The translations under genes were made by a program, and so were the position numbers. 57,730 nt of DNA from an uncultured Mycoplasma sp. (GTDB taxonomy: Bacteria > Bacillota_I > Bacilli_A > RF39 > UBA660): positions 1 through 57,730 of the forward strand of contig CAMMXG010000005.1 of NCBI GenBank assembly GCA_946500895.1, in the 5' to 3' direction. Positions 1-7,444 of the stretch are shown piece by piece (position 1 is the first letter of the stretch; every line of letters begins with the position of its first letter). The notes under the pieces are model-generated. The model did not search any database, had not been told where the DNA came from, and saw only the letters and a list, made by a program, of their open reading frames with translations.

Positions 1-425
1 TTGCTAAAATTGAAAAAGGTGAAAGAAAGAAACCTAATGTATTATCTTTAAAAAAGCTAAGTTCGGTGTTAAATATTTCTTTAGAAAATTTGATGGAACT
101 ATGTGAATATAATAAAGAGGAAATTGAGGCAACGGTAAATAATTCTTATCGTAGTATAGTTATTAAACCTGAAAATGCTCCAATTTTAGTACTTGATGAT
201 ATAATTAATCAAATGAAAGATGAATTATATATTAAAATGGTTATTAAAGAATTATTAGATAATTGTAATTTAGATGAGTTAAATATTATTTCTAAATTAG
301 ATAAAAAAGAAAAAAATAGGGTTATTAAACTTATAAAAAAATACACTCAGGCAAATGAAGAAAATATAAAAAATCAAAAAATATCAATTGAAGATTTAAA
401 AAAACTTCTTACTGAATCAAAATAA
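1..425 (+). CDS. XRE-family HTH regulator, 5' end outside window
   Basis: The open frame runs from base 3 (GCT) without a stop, so the track start at 66 is internal. The first residues read AKIEKGERKKPN followed by LSLKKLSSVLNISLENLMEL, the typical second half of a Cro/C1-type helix-turn-helix domain: recognition helix and the helix that follows. The rest, about 100 residues, is a charged helical tail rich in Lys, Glu and Asn, with no recognised domain. Such proteins are repressors of mobile elements or immunity regions in Bacillota. It lies at the edge of an accessory island, upstream of an endonuclease gene. The target is unknown and the N-terminus is missing. Confidence 0.8.
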   Translation, partial: AKIEKGERKKPNVLSLKKLSSVLNISLENLMELCEYNKEEIEATVNNSYRSIVIKPENAPILVLDDIINQMKDELYIKMVIKELLDNCNLDELNIISKLDKKEKNRVIKLIKKYTQANEENIKNQKISIEDLKKLLTESK

Positions 426-594
426 TTTCTTTCGGTTAGTAATGACAATATGACAAGAATTATAGATACATGGCTCGGGTGGAATAGAGGTGTCATACAT
501 GTCACACGATGATATCTAATTGGTATGGTTAAAACAAATTATGATGGTTTAACGTGGTGGAGCTAAACCTAATGGTATATGAGGAGGTATTTTT
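426..594 (+). other. structured non-coding leader before the endonuclease gene
   Basis: 169 nt without a gene. It contains a clear hairpin GGTTTA-acgtggtggagc-TAAACC just upstream of the Shine-Dalgarno GAGGAGG, and a partly palindromic TGTCATACATGTCACA. The base composition is less AT-rich than the flanks, as expected for a structured RNA. It may be a 5' leader controlling the endonuclease, or the 5' part of a self-splicing or mobile RNA. I do not see a group I core or split host gene. Confidence 0.35.
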
Positions 595-2439
595 GTGAAA
601 AAATTAAAATTTTTAATTCAAAACGAAAAATTAATGAGTGAATGGGACTATGAAAAAAACAAAAATATTGATGTGTCAAAAATAACCTTTTCAAGTGGTA
701 AAAAATATTGGTGGAAATGCTCAAAGGGACATAGTCATTATGCAAGCGTTGCTAGTAAAAATAAAGGAATGAAATGTCCTGTTTGTAATGGACATAAGGT
801 TCTAATAGGGTATAACGATTTGTTTACAGTTTGCCCTAATTTAAAAAAAGAATGGGATTTTGAAAATAATATTTTAAATCCTTATAAATTGACTGCTGGA
901 TCAAATAAAATAGCTAGCTGGGTTTGTGTAAATGGACATCATTTTAATATGAAAATTTCTCATCGAAAAGATGGACATGGATGCCCTTATTGTTCGGGGA
1001 ATAAAATATTAAGTGGTTTTAATGATCTTGAAACGTGGTGTAAAAATCATGATAATCATACATTAAAAAAATGGGATTATATAAAAAATAACATTTTACC
1101 TTCGGAATGTTCTAAAACCAGTAATTTAAAAGTTTGGTGGAAATGTGATATATGTGGTTATGAATATAAAAATTCTATTGGCAATGAAGTTTCTAACATT
1201 TATTGCCCAAAATGTAACAAAAGAAATAAAACGTCTTTTCCAGAACAAGTAATATATTTTTATTTAAAAAAAGAGTTTCACGATGCAATTAATGGATATA
1301 AAGATAAAAAAAATGGAATTACGGAGATTGATATATATATTCCTTCATTAAAAATTGGTGTTGAATATGACGGTATCAATTGGCATGGAAGTGATACAAC
1401 TTATAAGAAAGAATTATTGAAGTATAATGCGTGTAGAAATAATAATATTCATTTAATACGATTTAAGGAAAAAGTTCTAGAAAGAGATTTTAAAACTTGC
1501 GATGAAATATTAACTTCTTCATACAATATAGACATTTCTAAATTTAATGATGAAGTGCAAAGTTTCATTAATAGGTACAATGATAACATAAAAATAGATA
1601 TAGAAAAAGATAGGGTAAACATATACAATCAATATTTGTCTATATTAAAAAATAAATCTTTAGCAATTTTATATCCTGAAATAGCGAAAGAATGGGATTA
1701 TGAAAAAAATAGTCCTCTTACTCCTGAAATGATACCGGCTTTTATTAATGAGAAGTTTTATTTTGTTTGTAATAAGGGCCATTCATATGAAATCAATGTG
1801 TCAAAGAGAACTTCCAGAGGAGATTCTTGCCCTATATGTTCAGGAAAAAGAGTTCAAAAAGGATATAATGATTTAGCAACAACTAATCCTGAATTATTAA
1901 AAGAATGGGATTACGAAAAAAACATTATTAAACCTGAAGAAATATCTAGGGGATATGATAAAAAGGTATGGTGGAAATGTAAAAAATGTGGAAATTCATA
2001 TTATAGTAGCCCAAATTCTAGAAGTTCTCAAAATGTTGGGTGCAAATATTGCAATGGTGGCGTTGCTAAAAAAGTTAATCAGTATGACAAAAATGGAAAC
2101 TATATTAAAACATATGATAGTTGTTCAGAAGCTGCAAGAATTTTAGAAGTATCAAATAGCGCAATTTCAAATGCTTGTAAAAAACATAGTTTATGTTCAG
2201 AATATCAATGGCGGTACCAAGATGAAAGTAATATAAATAAAGATAGTATTGGAAAATATAACTCGGAACTTTTCAATAATAAAGAAGTTTGCCAATATAC
2301 ATTAGATGGCGAATACATTAAAAGTTATAGTAGTATTACAATAGCACAAAGGGAAACTGGCGCTTCTAAAATTGGAATGGTTTGCGTTGGCAAAAGACAT
2401 TCTTCTGGAGGTTATATTTGGAAATATAAAGAAAAATAA
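595..2439 (+). CDS. zinc-ribbon / Vsr-like nuclease / NUMOD1 endonuclease (homing-type)
   Basis: 614 aa from a GTG start placed after GAGGAGG. Five zinc-ribbon repeats of the DUF4379 (treble-clef) kind are visible, three before and two after a nuclease domain. Each has WWKC or VC...GH plus a closing CPxC, and several carry a GYNDL- or GFNDL-like linker. Residues about 205-300 look like a Vsr/DUF559-type PD-(D/E)XK fold: TEIDIYIPSLKIGVEYDG and HLIRFKE. The C-terminus carries two NUMOD1-like helix-turn-helix units (VNQYDKNGNYIKTYDSCSEA and VCQYTLDGEYIKSYSSI). NUMOD1 is typical of homing endonucleases, so site-specific DNA cleavage is the likely activity. No split host gene is seen around it, so it appears free-standing; the target site is unknown. 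Confidence 0.75.
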   Translation: MKKLKFLIQNEKLMSEWDYEKNKNIDVSKITFSSGKKYWWKCSKGHSHYASVASKNKGMKCPVCNGHKVLIGYNDLFTVCPNLKKEWDFENNILNPYKLTAGSNKIASWVCVNGHHFNMKISHRKDGHGCPYCSGNKILSGFNDLETWCKNHDNHTLKKWDYIKNNILPSECSKTSNLKVWWKCDICGYEYKNSIGNEVSNIYCPKCNKRNKTSFPEQVIYFYLKKEFHDAINGYKDKKNGITEIDIYIPSLKIGVEYDGINWHGSDTTYKKELLKYNACRNNNIHLIRFKEKVLERDFKTCDEILTSSYNIDISKFNDEVQSFINRYNDNIKIDIEKDRVNIYNQYLSILKNKSLAILYPEIAKEWDYEKNSPLTPEMIPAFINEKFYFVCNKGHSYEINVSKRTSRGDSCPICSGKRVQKGYNDLATTNPELLKEWDYEKNIIKPEEISRGYDKKVWWKCKKCGNSYYSSPNSRSSQNVGCKYCNGGVAKKVNQYDKNGNYIKTYDSCSEAARILEVSNSAISNACKKHSLCSEYQWRYQDESNINKDSIGKYNSELFNNKEVCQYTLDGEYIKSYSSITIAQRETGASKIGMVCVGKRHSSGGYIWKYKEK

Positions 2440-2505
2440 AAAAAGGGTTTGGGGTTTCCCAAAGGAGAATTTCGTGCGGGAGTAGAAATTCAGTGCTGGC
2501 TATAC
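2440..2505 (+). other. hairpins after the endonuclease gene
   Basis: Directly after the stop is a GGG..CCC stem (GGGTTTGGGGTTTCCC), then a perfect 7-bp hairpin GAATTTC-gtgcgggagta-GAAATTC. No long U-tract follows, so this is not a clear terminator. It may be a structured RNA element linked to the endonuclease. The function is not known. Confidence 0.35.
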
Positions 2506-2609
2506 AATAAAATTATTCCCTTAAAAGATTAAGTATTGATATTATTCAAAGAAATTACTAAAAAAATTTATTTAAAAGAGTATGAAAAAAGTTATAAAAG
2601 TGATATAAT

Positions 2610-2812
2610 AGCATTGTACTTAGAAACAGATAATAGTTTTATTTTGTACATTCAATTCGGTGAAAGTCCGAGGAACTCTTATTATGGGAGTATTAGCATT
2701 GCTAGACGCAATAGCTAGGTAATGATATGGAGCCCTTGTGGTTCGCTAGCAGACAAGCTGCAGCTCACCTACAAGTGCTAACCATACATGACGTAATTTG
2801 CCAAGTATATGG
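2610..2812 (+). ncRNA. candidate retron msr-msd RNA
   Basis: A GC-richer, strongly foldable stretch upstream of a membrane-protein gene and a retron-like RT. I see successive hairpins: TTCGG-tgaaag-TCCGA, ACTC..GAGT, AGCATTGC-tagac-GCAATAGCT, and a long interrupted hairpin TATGG...CCATA. Inside the last are CTTGT/ACAAG and GCAG/CTGC stems. Flanking GTACTTAG and CCAAGTAT can pair and could be the a1/a2 helix of a retron RNA. The order of short msr-like hairpins followed by a long msd-like hairpin fits retrons. The exact ends and branching G are not determined. The 60-aa ORF in the track here is not treated as a gene. Confidence 0.5.
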
Positions 2813-2887
2813 AGATTAATTAAGATTTCAGATCGCTGCTTGCCCCTTTGTAAGTTTATGTTATAAGTTTGTAAAGGAGGTAGGTCT

Positions 2888-3085
2888 ATGAAGAAAAAAA
2901 ACAAACAAATAGTTACGATTATTTTCGTAATATTAACATTTATTTTTTTATTTGTAGTGAAGGTTTTAAATTTAAATCCTTATGAAATATTTTTGGGTTT
3001 AAGTTTTATAGGATTTTTAAAAGTTGCTTTAGAAAATTTTCCTAATGGGGAAGCCCTTCTAACGAAGCTGAGTATTATCACTTAA
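2888..3085 (+). CDS. small two-helix membrane protein, candidate retron effector
   Basis: 65 aa with a strong Shine-Dalgarno (AAAGGAGG). Two hydrophobic stretches are visible: about residues 8-27 (VTIIFVILTFIFLFVVKVL) and a weaker one around 30-48. No enzymatic motif is present. It lies between a structured RNA and a reverse transcriptase, the position of toxic effectors in retron operons. Some known retrons, such as Ec48, use a two-helix membrane effector. The small size and lack of homology that I can recognise make the assignment an inference from position. Confidence 0.55.
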   Translation: MKKKNKQIVTIIFVILTFIFLFVVKVLNLNPYEIFLGLSFIGFLKVALENFPNGEALLTKLSIIT

Positions 3086-3133
3086 TTAATTGTTGATATA
3101 TGCTTGGCGTTTTTACGTTTTGGAGATGATATT

Positions 3134-4318
3134 ATGAAAAAAATTAAAAATACAGAATCTATTTTATACAATAGAGGTAGCAAAAAGTTTGTAGCAGATT
3201 TATTGTCTGATAAGAAAAACAATATAATCTTTACTAAAAATGATTTAAATAATATTATATATAAGTATGACAAAAAAGGAATAATATTTTTTGAAGATAA
3301 AAAAACAAAAAAACGTTACAAAAAAGTACCGAAAGATTATTCACCAAAGAAATATAGGAAATTTACTGACGTATTAGAACCTCGTAAAACAGCTTTAAAA
3401 AAGTTGAATAAATATTTGTCTGAATTAAGAATACCCAATTATGTATTTGCAAAAACTGATGGTGGTTATGTGAAAAATGCAAAATTTCATAAAGGAAATA
3501 CTAACTTTTTATTAATTGACATAGCAAGTTTTTATCCAAATTGTAAATTTAATCAAGTGAAACAGTTCTTTATGTCTGGTGGTGGCTTTAGAATGAAAAA
3601 TGATTTGGCACAAAGGCTGGCTGAATTAGTAACTGTTCCAGAAAAGGAAAATTCAAAAGTTAGAGTTATACCGCAGGGGTTTTCAACTAGTACATTAATA
3701 AGTTTTTTTTCTTACAAAAAAATGTTTGCTGAATTAAATAAATTGGCAATAGAAAATAATTTGATTTTTAGTACTTATGTGGATGATGTAACATTTTCTA
3801 CTAATAATGAAAATTTTGATTTTAATAATATATTGAATAAAATAGATGTAATTCTAAAAAAATATGGTCACAAAAGAAAAATTGAAAAAACTCAAATATG
3901 TTTATTGAGTAATGGAGAATGTCCTACAATAACCGGTATATGGATTAAAAGATACAAAGTAAGAGCTTCAGCCAAGATATATAAGAAATTAATTTTTAAT
4001 TATAGATGGTTAAATTCAAATGCTATAACTGATTCAAAAAGTTATTTAAATGCATGGAAACATTTTGTCGCTTTAAAAGGATTATTAAATACAATTGATT
4101 ATATTGAACCAATAACAAAGAAAAAAAGAGATTTTATTAGAAAATATGTGAATGAAAATGATAAAAAATTCTTAAAAAATATATCACCTTATAATAGGAA
4201 AATTAATAGCAATTACTGGAAAGGTAAATTTTATAATGCCTATTTAAGTAATAATTTAGAAATTTTTTATATTGCTAATAAAGATAAATTAACAAAAAAG
4301 AGAACTAAAATATATTAA
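3134..4318 (+). CDS. retron-type reverse transcriptase
   Basis: 394 aa from the ATG at 3134, preceded by GGAG; the track start at 3104 is a TTG without a good ribosome site. RT motifs in order: LLIDIASFYPNC (domain 3), VIPQGFSTSTLISFF (domain 4, QG as in retron and group II RTs, not the IGxxxSQ of DGR RTs), catalytic TYVDDVTFS, and PTITGIWIKRYK, which resembles the VTG motif of retron RTs. No maturase or endonuclease domain is attached, and the C-terminus is a basic thumb-like region. Retron RTs copy the adjacent structured RNA into msDNA, and the product restrains an effector until phage infection. The membrane gene and RNA directly upstream fit that arrangement. It could alternatively belong to another defence-RT group. 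Confidence 0.75.
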   Translation: MKKIKNTESILYNRGSKKFVADLLSDKKNNIIFTKNDLNNIIYKYDKKGIIFFEDKKTKKRYKKVPKDYSPKKYRKFTDVLEPRKTALKKLNKYLSELRIPNYVFAKTDGGYVKNAKFHKGNTNFLLIDIASFYPNCKFNQVKQFFMSGGGFRMKNDLAQRLAELVTVPEKENSKVRVIPQGFSTSTLISFFSYKKMFAELNKLAIENNLIFSTYVDDVTFSTNNENFDFNNILNKIDVILKKYGHKRKIEKTQICLLSNGECPTITGIWIKRYKVRASAKIYKKLIFNYRWLNSNAITDSKSYLNAWKHFVALKGLLNTIDYIEPITKKKRDFIRKYVNENDKKFLKNISPYNRKINSNYWKGKFYNAYLSNNLEIFYIANKDKLTKKRTKIY

Positions 4319-4346
4319 AATATATATTAAAAGTAGTTCTCTTTTT
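4296..4346 (+). terminator. terminator of the RT gene (probably bidirectional)
   Basis: A perfect 12-bp stem AAAAGAGAACTA / TAGTTCTCTTTT overlaps the RT stop codon and ends in TTTTT. The A-run on the other side also suits the convergent gene pair on the minus strand. Confidence 0.8.
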
Positions 4347-4349
4347 ATA

Positions 4350-4661
4350 TTATATAAAATTAGTTATTTTTAATTTTTTAATATTAATAATTTTTAAATT
4401 ATATTTAATTTTTAAAATATTTTCTATTTGCGGAATTAATTTATAAGCATTACATCTAACATTAAATATATCTAATGCTGAATTAATATGATTGATTAGA
4501 GGACAGTCTGTTAAACAATTTCTACTATGACCATTTGCTAAATAAAATGCTACTGTTTCTGGTATTACAAACTTAATAAGATATTCATTATAATTGTTGT
4601 AGAATTGTAATAATATTTCCTCAAATTCTTTATCTGTAATATCTTCTTTACCTTTAATCAT
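4350..4661 (-). CDS. unknown protein encoded with TnpV
   Basis: 103 aa, overlapping the end of the upstream tnpV-like gene by 4 nt, so the two are translationally coupled. It is mostly helical, with the segment HSRNCLTDCPLINHINSA carrying two cysteines, and a Lys/Ile-rich C-terminus. I do not recognise the family. Its position suggests it is part of the same mobile element. Confidence 0.55.
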   Translation of the reverse strand: MIKGKEDITDKEFEEILLQFYNNYNEYLIKFVIPETVAFYLANGHSRNCLTDCPLINHINSALDIFNVRCNAYKLIPQIENILKIKYNLKIINIKKLKITNFI

Positions 4662-5020
4662 ATTTTTTCTCCATAGATAATTTCTTTTAAAATCATCTCT
4701 TCAGCAATATTTCTATAATTATTCATTTTTTGAATCCATAATAATTGATTTTCAAGTTTTAGTTTTTCTGTAATAGAAGTATCAGATATTGTTAACTCAT
4801 TAATTATATGATTTACTTTCTTTTCAGCTTCTAAACCAACTGAAAAAAGATGTTCATTTAATTTATCTTTCATAAGTAATTCTTGATATAATGCTTTTTT
4901 GTTTGATTTTAAAAATTCTAGTCTTAATAATCCATATTTATTTAATTGTTTATTTTCTTTTTTAGCTAGTACTAAATTTGGTAATAAATAATCTCCACAT
5001 TTTTTATAAGTTATTTCCAT
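4658..5020 (-). CDS. tnpV: TnpV-family transposon-encoded protein
   Basis: 120 aa. The pattern ITYKKCGDYLLPNLVL, then YGLLRLEFLKSNKKALYQEL, and the C-terminal LLWIQKMNNYRNIAEEMILKE match TnpV proteins found in clostridial mobilisable transposons and integrative elements. TnpV is a small accessory protein of unclear role. It marks this part of the window as mobile DNA. No relaxase or recombinase gene is left nearby, so the element looks reduced. Confidence 0.75.
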   Translation of the reverse strand: MEITYKKCGDYLLPNLVLAKKENKQLNKYGLLRLEFLKSNKKALYQELLMKDKLNEHLFSVGLEAEKKVNHIINELTISDTSITEKLKLENQLLWIQKMNNYRNIAEEMILKEIIYGEKI

Positions 5021-5213
5021 AATAATTTCCTTTCTGTATGTGAAGAATTAATAATAGTATTATCATTTTTAGGTACCCATTTAGGTACTCAATTTGTAAT
5101 ATTTGTTAATTATATTTAAAATTTAATAAATATATTTAATTTGAAATTGCTTGAAATATAAGGAATTTAACTAGCAATAATTGGTTTTATGCGTCATATA
5201 TTTTTGCCCCCTG

Positions 5214-5240
5214 AAGGAGCCGAAAGGCTCCATTTTTGTT
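5214..5240 (+). terminator. orphan intrinsic terminator
   Basis: GGAGCC-GAAA-GGCTCC hairpin with a stable tetraloop followed by ATTTTTGTT. No intact gene ends just before it, so it probably belonged to a lost gene of the mobile element. Confidence 0.7.
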
Positions 5241-5702
5241 AGGTGTAGTTTAGGTATAAATATAAAACTGATTTAGATATTGTAAATTGTTATATGATAA
5301 AATAAAAATAATTTGCTAAATTTATAGATGTATGATTGTGATATTAATTACGCATACAGGTATATTTGATATTGATAATATCATATTAAATTATTTAGGA
5401 CCGTATTGTTTACTTTTATTATTACAAAATTTTATTTTTTTTGATAGGATTATAAATTGAAATATATTTTAAAAAATTAGTACTCTATTCATGATTGTGT
5501 ATGATTTTATTTTTTTGTATAATATGAGTTGAAGATAAAAATTGATTTTAAGAAAAAGATATAAATTAATATCATTTTGTTAACTCAACTATTAGTTTGT
5601 ATAGTAATTTTGTGATTTATTATAAAATTGAATCATGAATGAATCTAATTAAAACAGACAAACGAAAAGAACTTAGCAACTGAAAATTGAATATATTGGA
5701 TA

Positions 5703-5849
5703 GTGCTATTTCTATATGAGGAAAAGTGTAAAAATGTTATTTATTATGACACTTATTTTTATGAAGTTGTTAGATGTAATGTGAATCAAGATAATGAAAA
5801 TTTAGAAAGTTTAAATGATTTCTTTGGAAGAGGCAATATTTTAAAATAA
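5703..5849 (+). pseudogene. short coding remnant, family unknown
   Basis: An open frame of about 48 codons ending at TAA 5847-5849 has protein-like composition (YYDTYFYEVVRCNVNQ, then LNDFFGRGNILK). It has no good start and no ribosome site. It is probably the C-terminal scrap of a deleted gene. I cannot name the family. Confidence 0.3.
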
Positions 5850-5948
5850 GGCATTATGCATCTTGAAATGTTTTTATATTTTTGATAAACTTGGAGTAGC
5901 TAGTAATGCTAATTAAATTTAAGATTTTTTAGCAATGGGGTGATTTAT

Positions 5949-7083
5949 ATGAATGATGATGCAATGAAATATATTATTGGTCAGGCTATAAGTAATATAC
6001 TTTCAGAAACTGGGAATGCATATGCCACGTTAACTGAAATATATAATGAAGTATCAAATATTAAAAATGAACCAATTAGTGAAGGATTAAAATCACAGGT
6101 AAGAGGACGGTACAGGAGTGCTGTTCACAATATGATAATTATTTGGGTAAAGATGATTTTTTTCAAACAAAAGGAAAATATAGTGGATTGTGGAAGAACA
6201 AAATAACAGGTGAAAATGAACTCACTCCATATATAAATAATATAATTAAACAGTATCCAGGCATTGATACAGTTACCTTAAAATCTAAGCTATATGAGAT
6301 AATTAATTTAACTCCTGGTGATAAAGCAATTAGTTTAACAAGAAATGGCGAAATGAAAATAGATCAAATTATGAGAAATTTTGTTTCTCATAAAGATAGC
6401 CATGAAGCAATTAGGTTTGAAGCAAATGGTCGAACATATAAAATGTATTTTGAAGGTGAAGAAGGGGAAGTGATTGATACTGATTTATGTGAAAATATTA
6501 CACAAGATGATAATGTATATAAAATCATATTTGCAGAAAATGAAAAGCCAGAAGAAAATACTGCAGATATTAAACTTAGTTTTGTTTTTGACGAATTAGT
6601 CCCCAAAAAAGTGAAAAATATGGATAGTAAAGTTTTTATTAGAAAAAATGATATTAATACTTGGATAAAAAGAGAAAAAAGCAGAATTAAAAATGGAAAT
6701 TTAGCAGAAAGCAGGTATATGCATCTGAAAAAGAAAAATTACGAAAACTTCATCGAGATGATTTGGCTGAAAAGGTTAAATGGATATCACGAGATAGTGG
6801 TGATGGTTATGGATACGACATTTTAAGTTATGAATTAGATGAAAATAACCAGGGAAATGAAATTTATATTGAGGTAAAAAGTACATCTAACTTAAATGAT
6901 GACTTTATAATGTCAGCTAATGAATTGAAATTTGCCAGAGAACACTTAGATAAATATAGATTGTATAGAGTTGCGAAACTAAAAAGTAATAATCCGATTT
7001 GCAGAATAGTATATGGTAATTTAGATAATGTTTTTAACTTTGATTCTAACGAATTTAAAGTATCTATAAAAAGTGATAATTAG
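5949..7083 (+). pseudogene. DUF3883 nuclease-like protein, two frameshifts
   Basis: Three track ORFs form one gene. It starts at ATG 5949 after GGGGTG. The frame breaks near 6109: VRGR must continue as VQECCSQYDNYLGKDDFF in the next frame, which restoring one G in CGG(G)TA would do. It breaks again near 6708: GNLAE must continue as KQVYASEKEKLRKLHRDDLA, restored by one A in GAAA(A)GC. The repaired product is about 378 aa. Its N-terminal region resembles a winged helix of the VRGRLQ..F..GK type. The C-terminus is DUF3883, with GYDILSYE and YIEVKST matching a PD-(D/E)XK nuclease core, all residues kept. DUF3883 proteins occur in defence islands. Two homopolymer deletions in an otherwise well-preserved gene suggest recent inactivation or sequencing error. 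Confidence 0.75.
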
Positions 7084-7094
7084 TCACTTTTTTT
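7069..7094 (+). terminator. terminator of the DUF3883 gene
   Basis: AAAGTGA-taattag-TCACTTT followed by TTTTG overlaps the stop codon. It separates the DUF3883 gene from the following operon. Confidence 0.7.
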
Positions 7095-7135
7095 GTGAAG
7101 TAATAAACTATATTTTTAAAATATAGTAAATATAT

Positions 7136-7164
7136 TTGACAAATATATTAAAAATGTATATAAT
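7136..7164 (+). promoter_or_regulatory. strong sigma-A promoter for the defence-like operon
   Basis: TTGACA (7136-7141), a 17-nt spacer and TATAAT (7159-7164) are consensus in all elements. The first gene starts 24 nt downstream, after AAGAAAGGG. Confidence 0.85.
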
Positions 7165-7187
7165 ATTTATCAAGAAAGGGAAAAATT

Positions 7188-7418
7188 ATGAATAATGATA
7201 GTTTAAAAAGAGAACGATTTGTCAAGATTGCTGAAAATAGAACTAACAAAATTATTTATATGTTAAAGTTATTAGGTAATTGTTCAAATAAAAATAATTA
7301 TACTTATGATGAAAATGATGTTAGACAGATTTTTAATGCAATTGATCAAGAGTTAAAAATTACTAAAAGCAGGTTTCAAGAAGCTCAAAGTAATAAAAAA
7401 GAGTTTAAATTAAAGTAA
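7188..7418 (+). CDS. small protein, first gene of the GHKL-DUF6339 operon
   Basis: 76 aa, acidic/basic and helical (RERFVKIAENRTNKIIYMLK, then YDENDVRQIFNAIDQELK). No known domain is recognised. It follows a consensus promoter and lies 26 nt before the GHKL ATPase. It may be a regulator or a structural partner of that system. Similar short helical proteins occur in Bacillota mobile elements, but I cannot name the family with certainty. Confidence 0.6.
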   Translation: MNNDSLKRERFVKIAENRTNKIIYMLKLLGNCSNKNNYTYDENDVRQIFNAIDQELKITKSRFQEAQSNKKEFKLK

Positions 7419-7444
7419 AGTTAGTAGTTTGGAGGTATGTATAT

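Larger units (their letters stand above)
5021..5948. other. 0.9-kb gene-poor remnant DNA
   Basis: No intact gene. It contains a near-direct repeat, TTAGGTACCCA then TTTAGGTACTCA (about 5069-5093), a GC-rich terminator hairpin at 5214-5240, and a short in-frame remnant at 5703-5849. The rest is extremely AT-rich. This looks like decayed mobile-element DNA between TnpV and the defence-like genes; the short repeats could be part of an attachment or recombinase site. Confidence 0.5.

Noticed and set aside
2536-2718. 60-aa ORF from the track upstream of the retron-like unit
   Set aside because: It has no Shine-Dalgarno, its end lies within the hairpins of the structured RNA, and its composition is not protein-like there.
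3134-4318. This RT as the missing DGR reverse transcriptase for the 26-31 kb repeats
   Set aside because: Its domain 4 reads PQGFSTS rather than the DGR-type GxxxSQ motif, it has its own RNA and membrane partner, and it lies 22 kb away. Not excluded, but not supported.
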